Assembly: GCF_002280785.1 (NCBI RefSeq)
Contig: NZ_NCEQ01000005.1
Location: forward strand, 62,001-126,000
Length of the DNA: 64,000 nt
Source of the DNA: Brevundimonas subvibrioides
GTDB lineage: Bacteria > Pseudomonadota > Alphaproteobacteria > Caulobacterales > Caulobacteraceae
Reading direction: 5' to 3'
Notes under the pieces: model-generated
The model's input: the letters and a program-made list of their open reading frames with translations, nothing else
Databases searched by the model: none
What the model was told of the DNA's origin: nothing
Translations under genes and position numbers: made by a program
Shown here: one piece after another, positions 41,884 through 51,258 of the stretch
Position numbering within the stretch: position 1 is the first letter of the stretch
Layout: the number at the start of each line of letters is the position of its first letter

Positions 41884-44148
41884 TCAGAAGGCGTAGTGGA
41901 GGCTGACGCCATAGGTCCGGGGGCTGCCCACCACGATGGAGTTGAAGTTGGCCGCCGCGAATGAGCCCGAGCGGGCCGCAAAGTATTCGTCGGTCAGGTT
42001 CTTGCCATAGGCGGCCAGGGTGATCGGTGCATTGGCGAAGGTGAACGACAGCTGGGCGTTCAGCAGGCCGTATCCCTCCTGGCTGATCGAGCGGCGCTGG
42101 AAATCGGTCAGAGGGACCGGCCCCGCCCCGGTGATCGACACCGTGTTCAGGAAGAAGACTTCGGAGCGGTAATTGTAGTCCGCGTGCAGCTCGAGGCGAC
42201 CGGCCGACAGCTCGATCGGATAGTCGGCGCTGAACGAATAGGTGGTCTTGGCCACCGTCGGGATCTCCGACCCCTTGTAAGGGCCTTCGGTGAACTCCGG
42301 ATGGATCAGGCCCAGGGATGCGTTCAGACGCAGGTCGCCCAGCAGGGCCGTCGCCTCGAACTCGCCGCCATAGATCTCCGCCGTCCCCGAGTTGAGCACG
42401 GCGATGATGACGGGGCTGGCCGACAGGATGGCGTTCTGCTGGATGTCCTCGAAGGTCGAGAAATAGCCGCTCACCGCCATCCGCAGCCGATTGTCGAAGA
42501 AGGTCAGCTTGGTTCCGGCCTCGTAGCTGGCGACGCTTTCCTCATCGAACGGCCGATAGAAGGCGGCGGTCGTGCCGCTGGCCTGCTGGAACCCGCCCGA
42601 GCGGAAACCCTTCGAGAATTTGGCGAACAGAAGGCCGTCGCCCGGCAGGCGGTAGTCGATTCCCACCGTGAACGGCACCGTGTTGAACTCGATGTCGTCG
42701 GGTGTGTAGAGGCAGCTGCCGGGCGCTTCGTTCAGGCCGATCGCCGTGAACGGACAGGCGGCCGGGGTGATCGAGGTCGCCGGCGGCTCGGCGACCAGCG
42801 CGGCTCCGGCGACGGCGAACCGGGCGGGCGTATAGGTCATACCCCGCGTGTCCTTCACCGCACGAACGCCGCCGGTGAGACGCAGGCGCGGCAGGATCTC
42901 GTAGCTGAGCTGGGCGAACACGCTCATCGATTCGTTGTCGGGGCGGATCGTATTGTCCTGGATCGCTGTCGGCACGCGGGTGATCGGGGAGTTGCGGATC
43001 TGCTCGCGGAAATAGTAGGCGCCGGTTGTCCAGTTCAGACGGTCGGCAAAGGCCGTGCCCGTGAGCTGAAGCTCCTGCGACACCTGATTGCCGTCCAGCT
43101 CGAACACCCGCACGTCGGCGGTCGGGAGCGGTGTGCCGTCGAGGTCGGACGCGCCCTCGAAATTCACATTGCGATAGGCCGAGATCGACTTCAGCGTGGC
43201 CGAGCCCAGCTGGGCGGCGATGGTTCCTGTGAAGTCATAAACCTCGGAGTCGTTGACGGGATTGTATCCGGCCTGGCTGATGCGCGTCTCGGAAGGCGCG
43301 ACATAGGGGGCATACATCGCCGCCGTCAGCCCGGCCTGATACGAGTTCAGCACCCACAACGGCTGATGGTTCGAGCCGGAATAGTGGTCGAAACTCAGAT
43401 CGACCCGCAGGTCGGGCGAGATGTCGGCGCGCACGCTGGCGCGCAGGAAGTCGTCGTTCTGGTCCGCGACGTCGCTCCGCAGTGTCGGGTTATAGCCATA
43501 ACCCTCGTGCTCGACGTGGCTGTAGACGAGGCGCGCCGCCAGCTTGTCCGCGACGATCGGCAGGTTGACGATGCCCGTCGCGGTGATCGCATTGTAGTTG
43601 CCGTAGCCGAGCTTCAGCGAACCGCCGAAGTCGTAGGACGGCTTGTTGGTCGTGATGTTCAACGCGCCGCCGATAGTGTTGCGACCGAACAGCGTACCCT
43701 GCGGCCCGCGCAGAACCTCCGCCGAGGCGACATCGACCATGGCGAAATTGCTGCCCTCGGGCCGGGCGTAGTACAGGCCGTCCACATAGGTGCCGACCGC
43801 CTGATCGACGTTGGGCAGAACGCCGCCGGGCGCAACCCCACGAATGGCCAGAATCAGGTCGTTGTTGCCATAGGGCGTGGCGGTAAAGGTGATCGAGGGC
43901 GCATTCTCGGTCAGGGCCCGAACGTCCGTGATCTGACGACGGTCAAGTTCGCGCGCGCTGAAGGCGGTGACGGCGACCGGCACGTCCTGGAGACGTTCCT
44001 CGCGTCGCTGCGCGGTGACGATGACATCTTCCAGACCCGTCGCCACCTCGGGCTCCTGCGGCGGCACGGCCTGGGCCATTGCATACGACGGCAACCAGAT
44101 CAGCGATGCGCCGGCGAACAGCGCGGCCTTCCTCATGGAGCGTGACAT
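41884..44148 (-). CDS. TonB-dependent outer-membrane receptor 3
   Basis: A 754-residue receptor. ATG at 44148 has GGGAAGGA upstream and starts a signal peptide ending in YAMAQ. TonB-box-like LEDVIVTAQRR, plug QDVPVAVTAF and GPQGTLFGRNTIGGALN, then a barrel ending in YGVSLHYAF. Plug wording is close to receptors 1 and 2. A strong terminator separates it from the downstream SDR and FAH. It probably imports a pathway substrate. Confidence 0.92.
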   Translation of the reverse strand: MSRSMRKAALFAGASLIWLPSYAMAQAVPPQEPEVATGLEDVIVTAQRREERLQDVPVAVTAFSARELDRRQITDVRALTENAPSITFTATPYGNNDLILAIRGVAPGGVLPNVDQAVGTYVDGLYYARPEGSNFAMVDVASAEVLRGPQGTLFGRNTIGGALNITTNKPSYDFGGSLKLGYGNYNAITATGIVNLPIVADKLAARLVYSHVEHEGYGYNPTLRSDVADQNDDFLRASVRADISPDLRVDLSFDHYSGSNHQPLWVLNSYQAGLTAAMYAPYVAPSETRISQAGYNPVNDSEVYDFTGTIAAQLGSATLKSISAYRNVNFEGASDLDGTPLPTADVRVFELDGNQVSQELQLTGTAFADRLNWTTGAYYFREQIRNSPITRVPTAIQDNTIRPDNESMSVFAQLSYEILPRLRLTGGVRAVKDTRGMTYTPARFAVAGAALVAEPPATSITPAACPFTAIGLNEAPGSCLYTPDDIEFNTVPFTVGIDYRLPGDGLLFAKFSKGFRSGGFQQASGTTAAFYRPFDEESVASYEAGTKLTFFDNRLRMAVSGYFSTFEDIQQNAILSASPVIIAVLNSGTAEIYGGEFEATALLGDLRLNASLGLIHPEFTEGPYKGSEIPTVAKTTYSFSADYPIELSAGRLELHADYNYRSEVFFLNTVSITGAGPVPLTDFQRRSISQEGYGLLNAQLSFTFANAPITLAAYGKNLTDEYFAARSGSFAAANFNSIVVGSPRTYGVSLHYAF

Positions 44149-44265
44149 CGTGTTCCTTCCCTGTGCGCCATATCCGGCGGCGGCCACCTGAGCGAGCCCT
44201 GACGGTCCGCACGGTCGCTTGTCGTTACGGAAAGGACACCACAGCAAAAACTAAGTCAACTGCTT

Positions 44266-44282
44266 TAATCTGATATCCGAAT
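44266..44282 (-). promoter_or_regulatory. 17-bp recurrent element, copy J
   Basis: ATTCG-GATATC-AGATTA on the minus strand, 117 bp before TonB receptor 3. TTGACTTA (minus strand, 44252-44259) adjoins it; the same octamer is found at 3993-4000 and 7743-7750. Confidence 0.5.
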
Positions 44283-44335
44283 GTCATTCTTGATTTGGTA
44301 TGCGAATGACGCATCCAACCGCACGAACCGCGCGG

Positions 44336-45958
44336 TTACCGACTGGGCTTGATGTCGGTCGTCTCGATATCCCAGGTGGTCGGCGTTGCGCCTTCGTCAC
44401 GAAGCTGGAACTTGAGGACCCGCCCCTGCGGATTGACGGGCAACTCCGGCCTGAACTCGATGTAGCGGGGCACGGCATAGTAGGGCACGCGCTCCATCAG
44501 CCAGCGGCACAGATCCTCTTCGGTCAGGGCCACGCCGGGCTTGAGCTTGGCCGTAACCTTCAGGTCGTCTTCCTGCATGTTCGACGGCACGGCGTGGACG
44601 GCGACCTGCTCGATCGCCGGGTGAGTCAGGATCGAGGTCTCCATCTCGAAGCTGGAGATGTTCTCGCCGCGCCGGCGCAGATAGTCCTTCTTGCGATCGA
44701 CGAAATAGAAGAAGCCGTTCTCGTCGAACTTGCCGATATCGCCGGTGTGGAACCACAGATTGCCCCAGACCTTGAGCGTGTCCTCGGGCCGGCGCCAATA
44801 GCCCTTGAAGATGATGTCGGGCAGCAGGGGCCGGCAGACGACCTCGCCAGACGTGCCGACAGGAACCTCGTTGTCGTTGTCGTCGAAGATGCGGACATCC
44901 AGCTCCGGAGCGGCCTTGCCTGAAGACCCCTCCGCATACGATCCGTCATCCGGCATCGAGGTCAGTAGGCCCTCGGTCAAACCATAGACGTTGGAGCCGA
45001 TCTTCCTGGCGCCGAACCGCTCGCGCCAGATCGCCTTGATTTCTTCGGGGAACGGGTTGCCCTTCACGGTGTGGACCTGGCCGAAACAGCGGGCCATGGC
45101 CTCGTGCTCGTCGGCGCGGGCCAGCATGGTGCCCAGCGAACCCAGGATCGACACCACCGTCGCCCCGGATTTCTCGATGGCCGGCCAGAAACCAGAGACC
45201 GAGAATTTGGGCGCGAACGAGATCGTCGCTCCGACCAGCATCACCGACACCACTCCGGTCGCCAGGGCGTTCATGTGGAAGAGCGGCAGAGGCGTCCAGT
45301 AGATGTCGTCCGGACCGAACGGCGCCGAGCGCGTCAGCATCCGCGCGAAATGGCACATCTGGTTGCCGGTGATCATGCACCCTTTCGACGGGCCCGTCGT
45401 CCCGGAGGTGTAGATCAGGGCGTTCAACGCGCCGGGATCGGGCAGAGCCTCGAACGCGCTGTCATCGGTCCCGCGATGTTCGTCCAGTGAGAGAAGAGTC
45501 AGGGCCGACCCCGGCTGCGGCTCGAAGCCGCCCCGCACCAGCACCGTCGTCAGGGTGGTAAGCTGGTCCTCGATTTCCAGCACACGCTGCAGATACTTCG
45601 CCTCGCACACCAGCAGGGTCGCGCCGGCGTCCTCGATCTGATGGCGCAGGAACTGGCCGATGAGAGCCGTGTTCAGCGGCACGCTGATGACCGAGATCTT
45701 GTTGGCGGCGATCCAGGTGGTGATGGCGTCGACATTGTTGTCCAGCATCGACACGATCGGCGTGCCGGCAATCAGGCCCAAATCCTGGAGGACGTGGGCG
45801 AACCGGTTGCTGGTTCGGTCGAACGCGCCGTAGGTGTGGGTCTCGCCGCTGAAATCCAGAAAGATCTTGTCCGGATGGGCCTCGACGGCGCGGCGCAGGG
45901 CGGCGATCGGCGTGTCGCGGGGCCCCGTGCGCCATCCGGCCTGCGTGGTGTTGTTCAT
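44336..45958 (-). CDS. Acyl-CoA ligase (AMP-forming)
   Basis: A 540-residue ANL-superfamily enzyme that activates a carboxylic acid with ATP and CoA. Motifs: YTSGTTGPSKG (P-loop, about residue 180), YGLTE, and WFHTGDIG with the hinge DRKKDYLRRRGENIS. The C-terminal domain ends NPQGRVLK, with Arg where many ligases have the GK lysine; Lys follows two residues later. It resembles the crotonobetaine/carnitine or cyclohexane-carboxylate type ligases. It should feed the CoA-ester module at 48-61 kb. AAGGA precedes the ATG. Confidence 0.9.
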   Translation of the reverse strand: MNNTTQAGWRTGPRDTPIAALRRAVEAHPDKIFLDFSGETHTYGAFDRTSNRFAHVLQDLGLIAGTPIVSMLDNNVDAITTWIAANKISVISVPLNTALIGQFLRHQIEDAGATLLVCEAKYLQRVLEIEDQLTTLTTVLVRGGFEPQPGSALTLLSLDEHRGTDDSAFEALPDPGALNALIYTSGTTGPSKGCMITGNQMCHFARMLTRSAPFGPDDIYWTPLPLFHMNALATGVVSVMLVGATISFAPKFSVSGFWPAIEKSGATVVSILGSLGTMLARADEHEAMARCFGQVHTVKGNPFPEEIKAIWRERFGARKIGSNVYGLTEGLLTSMPDDGSYAEGSSGKAAPELDVRIFDDNDNEVPVGTSGEVVCRPLLPDIIFKGYWRRPEDTLKVWGNLWFHTGDIGKFDENGFFYFVDRKKDYLRRRGENISSFEMETSILTHPAIEQVAVHAVPSNMQEDDLKVTAKLKPGVALTEEDLCRWLMERVPYYAVPRYIEFRPELPVNPQGRVLKFQLRDEGATPTTWDIETTDIKPSR

Positions 45959-46165
45959 CGCGTTCCTTCGTTCACCCTTGGCGAAGACGGGTCAATCGGT
46001 CATCCGGGGCGAGGCCCATGACGCCGGCGACACGCCTCGCCCGTTTCGTCCCCGCGGCCCTGCCGTCTCGCCCTCAGTTGACCTGAACGCCGCACAGAAA
46101 CCGGATCCCGCGTCGCGGCATCGTCCGTTCGAAACCTAACCGTGCCGATCCGAAGGGTCCAGCAG

Positions 46166-46202
46166 TATTCTGATATTAGTCATTCGTTCTGTTTTCAGAA
46201 CT
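46166..46202. promoter_or_regulatory. 17-bp recurrent element, copy K, with perfect palindrome
   Basis: GTTCTG-TTTT-CAGAAC (46186-46201) is a perfect palindrome with the TTCT-N6-AGAA core. A second right half (TATTCT at 46166-46171) lies 14 bp away. It overlaps the last codons of the quinone oxidoreductase gene and stands upstream of the ligase. Confidence 0.5.
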
Positions 46203-47198
46203 GATGACCTCGACCACGATCTTGCCGCTCACTCCGCGCGACACCAGCCGTGCGATCGCCTCTCCACCCCGCTCCAGCGAGTAGCGTTCCGAGACCAGCG
46301 GCCTGATACGCCCTTCAGCATACAGCGCCATCAAGGCCCGCATGTCCTGCGCCCCCGCCAGCGGGTCACGCGCCATCCAGGCGCCCCAGAAGACGCCGGT
46401 GAGCTGGGCGTTCTTGAGCAGGACGAGGTTCAGGGGGATCGACGGAATGCCCGCGGCGAACCCCACCACCAGATGACGCCCTTGCCAGGCGATCGAGCGG
46501 AACGCCGGCTCGGCATAGGCGCCGCCGACGGGATCGAGAATGATATCGGCCCCCTCCTGGCCGCACGCGGCTTTCAACGCCTGGGTGAAGGCCTTGGCCC
46601 GGGCCGGGTTCGACAGGTCGCGATCGTAGACCACCCCCGCGTCGGCTCCCCTCGCCAGGGCGGCGTCGAGCTTTTCCTGCGAGGAGGCTGCCGCAATGAC
46701 GCGCGCACCGAGCGCCTTGCCCAGCTCGACCGCCGCCAGGCCGATCCCGCCTCCAGCCCCCAGCACCAGCAGGGCCTCGCCTGCGCGGATGGAGGCGCGG
46801 CCGACCAGCGCATAGTATACGGTGCCGTAGGTCACCTGGAACGCCGCCGCCTCGTCGAACGGCATGTTGTCCGGGATCAAGGTGCAGCGATCGGCCGCCA
46901 CGACCACGACCTCGGCCATCGCGCCGAAGGGCAGGGAGGCGGACACCCGCTGGCCGACGCTCGGCGTCATGACCCCTTCGCCCACGTGGCGTACGACACC
47001 CGACAACTCGCTGCCGGGCGAGAAGGGCCGGGTTGGCCGCAGCTGATATCGATCCTCGATCACCAGCGCGTCGGGGAAATTCACACCGCAGGCGTGGACG
47101 GTGATCGCGACCTGGCCTGCAGCCGGAACGGGTTCATCGACCTCGCGGATCGAGAGGGTTTCAGGTCCACCCGGCGTCAAACTCTGAAGGGCACGCAC
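46176..47198 (-). CDS. NADPH:quinone oxidoreductase / MDR family
   Basis: A 340-residue zinc-free MDR enzyme: GroES-like half with CGVNFPDALVI, then LGAGGGIGLAAVELGKALGA as the Rossmann motif and GGAYAEPAFRSIAW. Relatives reduce quinones or enoyl compounds. GTG at 47198 is preferred because GAAGAGG lies five bases upstream; ATG at 47213 is possible. It is divergent from the MFS carrier at 47440. Its 3' end overlaps the operator-like palindrome of the ligase promoter. Confidence 0.87.
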   Translation of the reverse strand: MRALQSLTPGGPETLSIREVDEPVPAAGQVAITVHACGVNFPDALVIEDRYQLRPTRPFSPGSELSGVVRHVGEGVMTPSVGQRVSASLPFGAMAEVVVVAADRCTLIPDNMPFDEAAAFQVTYGTVYYALVGRASIRAGEALLVLGAGGGIGLAAVELGKALGARVIAAASSQEKLDAALARGADAGVVYDRDLSNPARAKAFTQALKAACGQEGADIILDPVGGAYAEPAFRSIAWQGRHLVVGFAAGIPSIPLNLVLLKNAQLTGVFWGAWMARDPLAGAQDMRALMALYAEGRIRPLVSERYSLERGGEAIARLVSRGVSGKIVVEVISSENRTND

Positions 47199-47279
47199 GG
47201 CAACCTCTTCCATCGCGTCCCGGCCATTGCGGGGCAAGCGTTCGACCTATCGGTGGTCGCCCTGGCAAACAAGCAAGTA

Positions 47280-47296
47280 TATTCTCATATTAGAAC
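47280..47296 (-). promoter_or_regulatory. 17-bp recurrent element, copy L
   Basis: GTTCT-AATATG-AGAATA on the minus strand, one of the best copies, in the divergent gap between the quinone oxidoreductase and the MFS carrier. Confidence 0.6.
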
Positions 47297-47439
47297 GTCG
47301 TTTCGCTTGCCGAATTAAGACGGTCGTTCTAGCCTTGACGAAATAGACGCCGCTCCAAGCGCGCCCGGAGGATAGCAGTGCCCGTCATTTTCCGCATCAC
47401 GGCGACGTCGGCTCCTTGCTGCAAGGCGGTTTCTTAGTC

Positions 47440-48720
47440 ATGCCGACAACCTCGACCTCGCCTCTCGCCAAGGGCGCCTGGTACACCCTCTTCATCCTGA
47501 CGCTGGTCTACATATCGAACTCCATCGACCGGACCGCGATGTCGATCCTGATCGAGCCGGTCAAGGCCGAGTTCGACCTTTCCGACAGTCAACTCGGCCT
47601 GCTGACCGGCCTTGCGTTCGGTGTGACCTACGCTCTGGCGGGTATTCCGATGGGGTGGCTGATCGACCGGGTCAATCGCACCAAGCTGCTGGCGGCGGTC
47701 GTGGGAACCTGGAGCCTGTGCACCGCCATCTGCGGCTTCGCCCAGAGCTATCCGGCGCTGGTCATGGCGCGGCTGGCCGTGGGCGCGGCGGAGTCGGCGG
47801 CCGCGCCCACGGCCATGTCGATGATCGCGGACCTGTTTCCCAAGAACCGCAGGTCCACCGCCATGGGCATCTTCTGGACCAGCACCGCCTTCGGCACCGC
47901 CATCAGCCTGGTGCTCGGCGGCGTGATCGCGGCGAACTACGGCTGGCGAGCCGCCTTCTTCGTCGCAGGCGTTCCGGGACTCATCCTGGCCGTAGTCATT
48001 CTGCTGACGATCCGTGAGCCTATCCGGGAGCGCGGTATCGGTGACAAGGCCGGTGAGCCCGCGCCGTCAATGTTCCAGACCTTGAAGTTCGTCTGCGCCA
48101 ATCCGACGGTGTTCCATCCCTTTGCAGGCATCGGCCTGGCCTCCCTGGCCATGTCCGGCGTTCCCGTCTGGGCGGCGTCCTTCCTGGTTCGAACCCAGGA
48201 CTTCACACTGCCACAGGCCGGTCTCATGGCCGGGCTAGGGGTGGGCATTTTCGGCGCCATGGGATCACTGCTCGGCGGCCCGCTGGGCGATGCCGTGTCG
48301 AAGCGATGGGGCGTCCAGACCCTGCCCGCCGTCCCCATGGCGGCCTGCGCCATGGCCTGTATGTCCGGTCTCGTGTTCGCGCTCGGATCATCGCTGATCG
48401 TCGTGGCCATAGGTTTCATCGTCTTCGAGATCGTGTCGCGGGCCTTCACCGCCCCTGCCTATGCGATCCTGGTCACCGGCGTGGAGCCGCGAATGCGCGG
48501 TGTCGTGGTGTCCTCGGTCCAGGCCGTGACCAACCTGATCGGATACGGCGTCGGCCCCCTGGTCGTCGGGGTCATCAGCGACCGGGTGGGCGGCGCGAAT
48601 TCGCTGAAGTTCGGCATCGCCGCGGTCATGATCTTCAGCCTGTGGTCCAGCCTGCACTTCCTGGCGGCCTGGTTTGCGGCGCGACGCTCCGAACGGTTCA
48701 CCGAAGGCGCGGTCGCGTGA
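47440..48720 (+). CDS. MFS transporter (paralog of 11915)
   Basis: A 426-residue, 12-helix carrier closely related to the one at 11915 (SIDRTAMSILIEPVKAEF, DRVNRTK, GAAESAAAPTAMSM, YGWRAAFFVAG). The ATG at 47440 lacks a good ribosome site; a TTG at 47416 would add eight residues. It leads the plus-strand CoA-module operon (enoyl-CoA hydratase after 73 bp) and may bring in the acid that the ligase activates. Confidence 0.88.
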   Translation: MPTTSTSPLAKGAWYTLFILTLVYISNSIDRTAMSILIEPVKAEFDLSDSQLGLLTGLAFGVTYALAGIPMGWLIDRVNRTKLLAAVVGTWSLCTAICGFAQSYPALVMARLAVGAAESAAAPTAMSMIADLFPKNRRSTAMGIFWTSTAFGTAISLVLGGVIAANYGWRAAFFVAGVPGLILAVVILLTIREPIRERGIGDKAGEPAPSMFQTLKFVCANPTVFHPFAGIGLASLAMSGVPVWAASFLVRTQDFTLPQAGLMAGLGVGIFGAMGSLLGGPLGDAVSKRWGVQTLPAVPMAACAMACMSGLVFALGSSLIVVAIGFIVFEIVSRAFTAPAYAILVTGVEPRMRGVVVSSVQAVTNLIGYGVGPLVVGVISDRVGGANSLKFGIAAVMIFSLWSSLHFLAAWFAARRSERFTEGAVA

Positions 48721-48793
48721 GCGCCGTCGGTCTTCATCCTCACTATCCGGTCGGCTTGCGCAGCGCGGCCCACCTAAGCGACGGAGCCTGACC

Positions 48794-49588
48794 ATGGCGG
48801 ATGGAGCCATCGAACGCGTGGTCCAGATCGAGCGCATCAACTGCGTGGGCTGGGTCGTTCTGAACCGCCCCGGCCAGATCAATGCCATCAACCCCGCGCT
48901 CCGGGCGGAGGCGACGCAGGCGCTCGAACTGCTGGACAGCGATACGGACGTCGGCGTGATCGTGATCCGCGGCGCCGGCGAGCGTGGGTTCTGCGCCGGC
49001 GCCGATATCAAGTCCCAGAGTGATGCGACGTCCCTGCCCGCGCTTCGCGACGGAATGACGCCCGGCTGGATCGAGGTGCTCGACCGGGTCAGGAAGCCCG
49101 TGATCGCCGCCATCCATGGCTTCTGTCTGGGCGGCGGGGTCGAGATCGCGCTGGCTTGCGATATCCGCATCGCGGCGCCCAACGCCGTGTTCGGCCTTCC
49201 CGAGACCGGCCTGGGTCTGATCCCGGGCGGCGGCGGGACCCAGCGGCTTCCGCGCATCGTGGGCTTGGGCCGGGCGCTGGATCTGTTGCTGACCGGCGAC
49301 CGTATCAACGCCACGGAGGCCCACCGCATCGGTCTGGTCTCGCGCCTGTCGGCGTCGCCCGAGACCCTGATCGACGAGGTCCAGGCGATCGCCGAACGCA
49401 TCGCCTCGAAGCCAGCGGCCGCCTCGGCCTACGTCAAGGAAGCGGCGCGTGACGGGCTGGAACTGGATCTGCGCGCCGGCCTGAAGCTCGAAAAGGATCT
49501 GTTCGTCCTGCTCATGTCCACCGAGGACCGCAAGGAGGCCGCCGCCGCCTTCAAGGAAAAGCGCCCGCCAGCGTTCACGGGGCGCTAG
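48794..49588 (+). CDS. Enoyl-CoA hydratase/isomerase family protein
   Basis: A 264-residue crotonase-fold enzyme adding water across 2-enoyl-CoA double bonds. The oxyanion-hole loops are GFCAGADIK and HGFCLGGGVEIALACD. A Glu in FGLPETGLGLIPGGGGTQRLPR fits the second catalytic acid; the first-position Glu is less certain. GGAG lies seven bases before the ATG. It probably acts with the acyl-CoA dehydrogenases at 56.7-60.8 kb. Confidence 0.9.
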   Translation: MADGAIERVVQIERINCVGWVVLNRPGQINAINPALRAEATQALELLDSDTDVGVIVIRGAGERGFCAGADIKSQSDATSLPALRDGMTPGWIEVLDRVRKPVIAAIHGFCLGGGVEIALACDIRIAAPNAVFGLPETGLGLIPGGGGTQRLPRIVGLGRALDLLLTGDRINATEAHRIGLVSRLSASPETLIDEVQAIAERIASKPAAASAYVKEAARDGLELDLRAGLKLEKDLFVLLMSTEDRKEAAAAFKEKRPPAFTGR

Positions 49589-49623
49589 ATGGACCGTCGT
49601 CGTCACAGTCCAGAGGCGGAACG

Positions 49624-50019
49624 GTGAGAAAACTCCCCCTGCTCAATGCGGAAACGCGCCCCTTCTGGACAGGCGGGGATGTCGGCGAGCTGCGCATGCA
49701 CCGTTGCAACGACTGCACGCTCTATTTCCATCCGCCCGCCCCGATCTGTCGCCATTGCAGCAGCCTGAACGTCACCCCGACCCCGGTGTCGGGGCGCGGG
49801 CGCGTCGTGACCTTCACGATCAATCATCAGGCCTGGACGCCGGAATTCACCGATCCCTACGTCGTCGCCATCATCGAGCTGGAGGAGCAGGCGGGCCTGC
49901 GCTTCCTGTCCAATGTTGTGAACTGCCCGCCCGACGCCGTCGAGATCGGCATGCCCGTTACCGTGGTGTTCGAGAACCTTGAGGATGTCTGGATTCCTCT
50001 GTTCGAGCGGGCCGCATGA
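49624..50019 (+). CDS. DUF35 / Zn-ribbon OB-fold acyl-CoA-binding protein (ChsH2-like)
   Basis: A 131-residue protein with an N-terminal helix (LNAETRPFW), a rubredoxin-type zinc ribbon with two C-x2-C pairs (CNDC, CRHC) and a C-terminal OB fold (GRGRVVTFT, VNCPPDAVEIGMPV). Such proteins bind acyl-CoA and partner a thiolase-fold protein, as ChsH2 does with Ltp2 in steroid side-chain cleavage. GTG start at 49624 with AGAGG nearby. It overlaps the next gene by ATGA, which is the expected partner. Confidence 0.88.
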   Translation: MRKLPLLNAETRPFWTGGDVGELRMHRCNDCTLYFHPPAPICRHCSSLNVTPTPVSGRGRVVTFTINHQAWTPEFTDPYVVAIIELEEQAGLRFLSNVVNCPPDAVEIGMPVTVVFENLEDVWIPLFERAA

Positions 50020-51209
50020 TGGATACGCGGTTCCTGGAAAAGAACGTCGCGATCACCGGCATCGGCCAGTCCGAGGTCGGACGCCCTTCCTCTCGCTCGG
50101 CGATGCAGCTGACGGTGGACGCGGCGCTGGAGGCCATCGCCGATGCGGGCCTGAGCCCCAAGGACATCGACGGCGTCTGTTCCTGGCCCGGCGACAACTC
50201 CAACGGCTCCAGCTTCTCGCCGGTCGGCCCCCTGTCGGTCATGACCATGCTGGGGCTGAACTGTAACTGGTTCAGCGGGGGCTATGAGGCGGCGGGCCCC
50301 TTGGCGGGCGTCATGAACGGGGCGATGGCCATCGCCTCGGGCATGGCGAATCATGTGCTGGTTTTCCGCACCATCACGGAGTCCAGCAACCGCACCAGCG
50401 GGTCGAAGGACCAGAGCCTGGCCGCCAAGACGGGCCCGCGCGACGGCAACTTCATGTGGCAATGGTGCACCCCGTTCAACGTACTGTCGGTCGTCAACAT
50501 CACGGCGATGTACGCGGCCCTCCACATGGAGACCTATGGCACGACGCCGGAGCAGCTGGCCCAGATCGCTCTGACCACGCGGCGCAACGCGCAGCTCAAT
50601 CCCAAGGCCGTCATGCGCAAGCCGATGACCATGGACGACTATTTCGCGTCGAAGATGATCTCCACGCCGCTCAGGATGTTCGACTGCGACGTCCACTGCG
50701 ACGCCTCGACCGCCATCGTCCTGTCGCGCCGGGATATGGCCAAGGATCTACGCCATCCGCCGATCCGCATCGAGGCGATCGGGTCGGCGATGAACCAGCC
50801 CTATTTGTGGGACCAGGTCGATCTGACCGCTAACGCCATGCCCGACGCGGCCAACGCCATGTGGGCGCGCACCGACCTCAAGCCCGCCGATGTCGATACG
50901 GCCCAGCTGTATGACGGCTTCAGCATCCTGACGATGATGTGGCTCGAGGGCCTCGGCCTGTGCCCCAAGGGCCAGAGTGGCGCGTTTGTCGAAGGCGGTC
51001 GCCGAATCGCCCTGGACGGCGAACTGCCCCTCAACACCAACGGCGGCCAGCTCTCGGGCGGGCGCACCCACGGCATGGGCTACGTCCACGAAGCCTGCAC
51101 CCAGTTGTGGGGACGCGGCGGCGAACGCCAGATCCACGACCCGCGCGTCGCCGTCTGCGCCGCCGGCGGCGGACCGCTCGCCGGCAGTCTGCTGCTGGTC
51201 AAGGACTGA
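50016..51209 (+). CDS. Thiolase-fold (SCP2/Ltp2-like) protein lacking the nucleophilic Cys
   Basis: A 397-residue thiolase-fold protein of the lipid-transfer-protein/SCP-x type. The nucleophile motif C-x-S-G of thiolases is W-F-S-G here, with Trp85 at the Cys position. The later His (GGRTHGMG) and Cys (VAVCAAGGG) segments are kept. Loss of the nucleophile and coupling to a DUF35 protein match Ltp2-type retro-aldolases, which release a short aldehyde or ketone from a branched hydroxyacyl-CoA. That assignment is by analogy. Start 50016 or the adjacent ATG at 50019. Confidence 0.83.
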   Translation: MMDTRFLEKNVAITGIGQSEVGRPSSRSAMQLTVDAALEAIADAGLSPKDIDGVCSWPGDNSNGSSFSPVGPLSVMTMLGLNCNWFSGGYEAAGPLAGVMNGAMAIASGMANHVLVFRTITESSNRTSGSKDQSLAAKTGPRDGNFMWQWCTPFNVLSVVNITAMYAALHMETYGTTPEQLAQIALTTRRNAQLNPKAVMRKPMTMDDYFASKMISTPLRMFDCDVHCDASTAIVLSRRDMAKDLRHPPIRIEAIGSAMNQPYLWDQVDLTANAMPDAANAMWARTDLKPADVDTAQLYDGFSILTMMWLEGLGLCPKGQSGAFVEGGRRIALDGELPLNTNGGQLSGGRTHGMGYVHEACTQLWGRGGERQIHDPRVAVCAAGGGPLAGSLLLVKD

Positions 51210-51258
51210 AGATCACGCGCGGCGCCCGCTTCCCCGCCGCCGACGCAAGGAGAATGAG

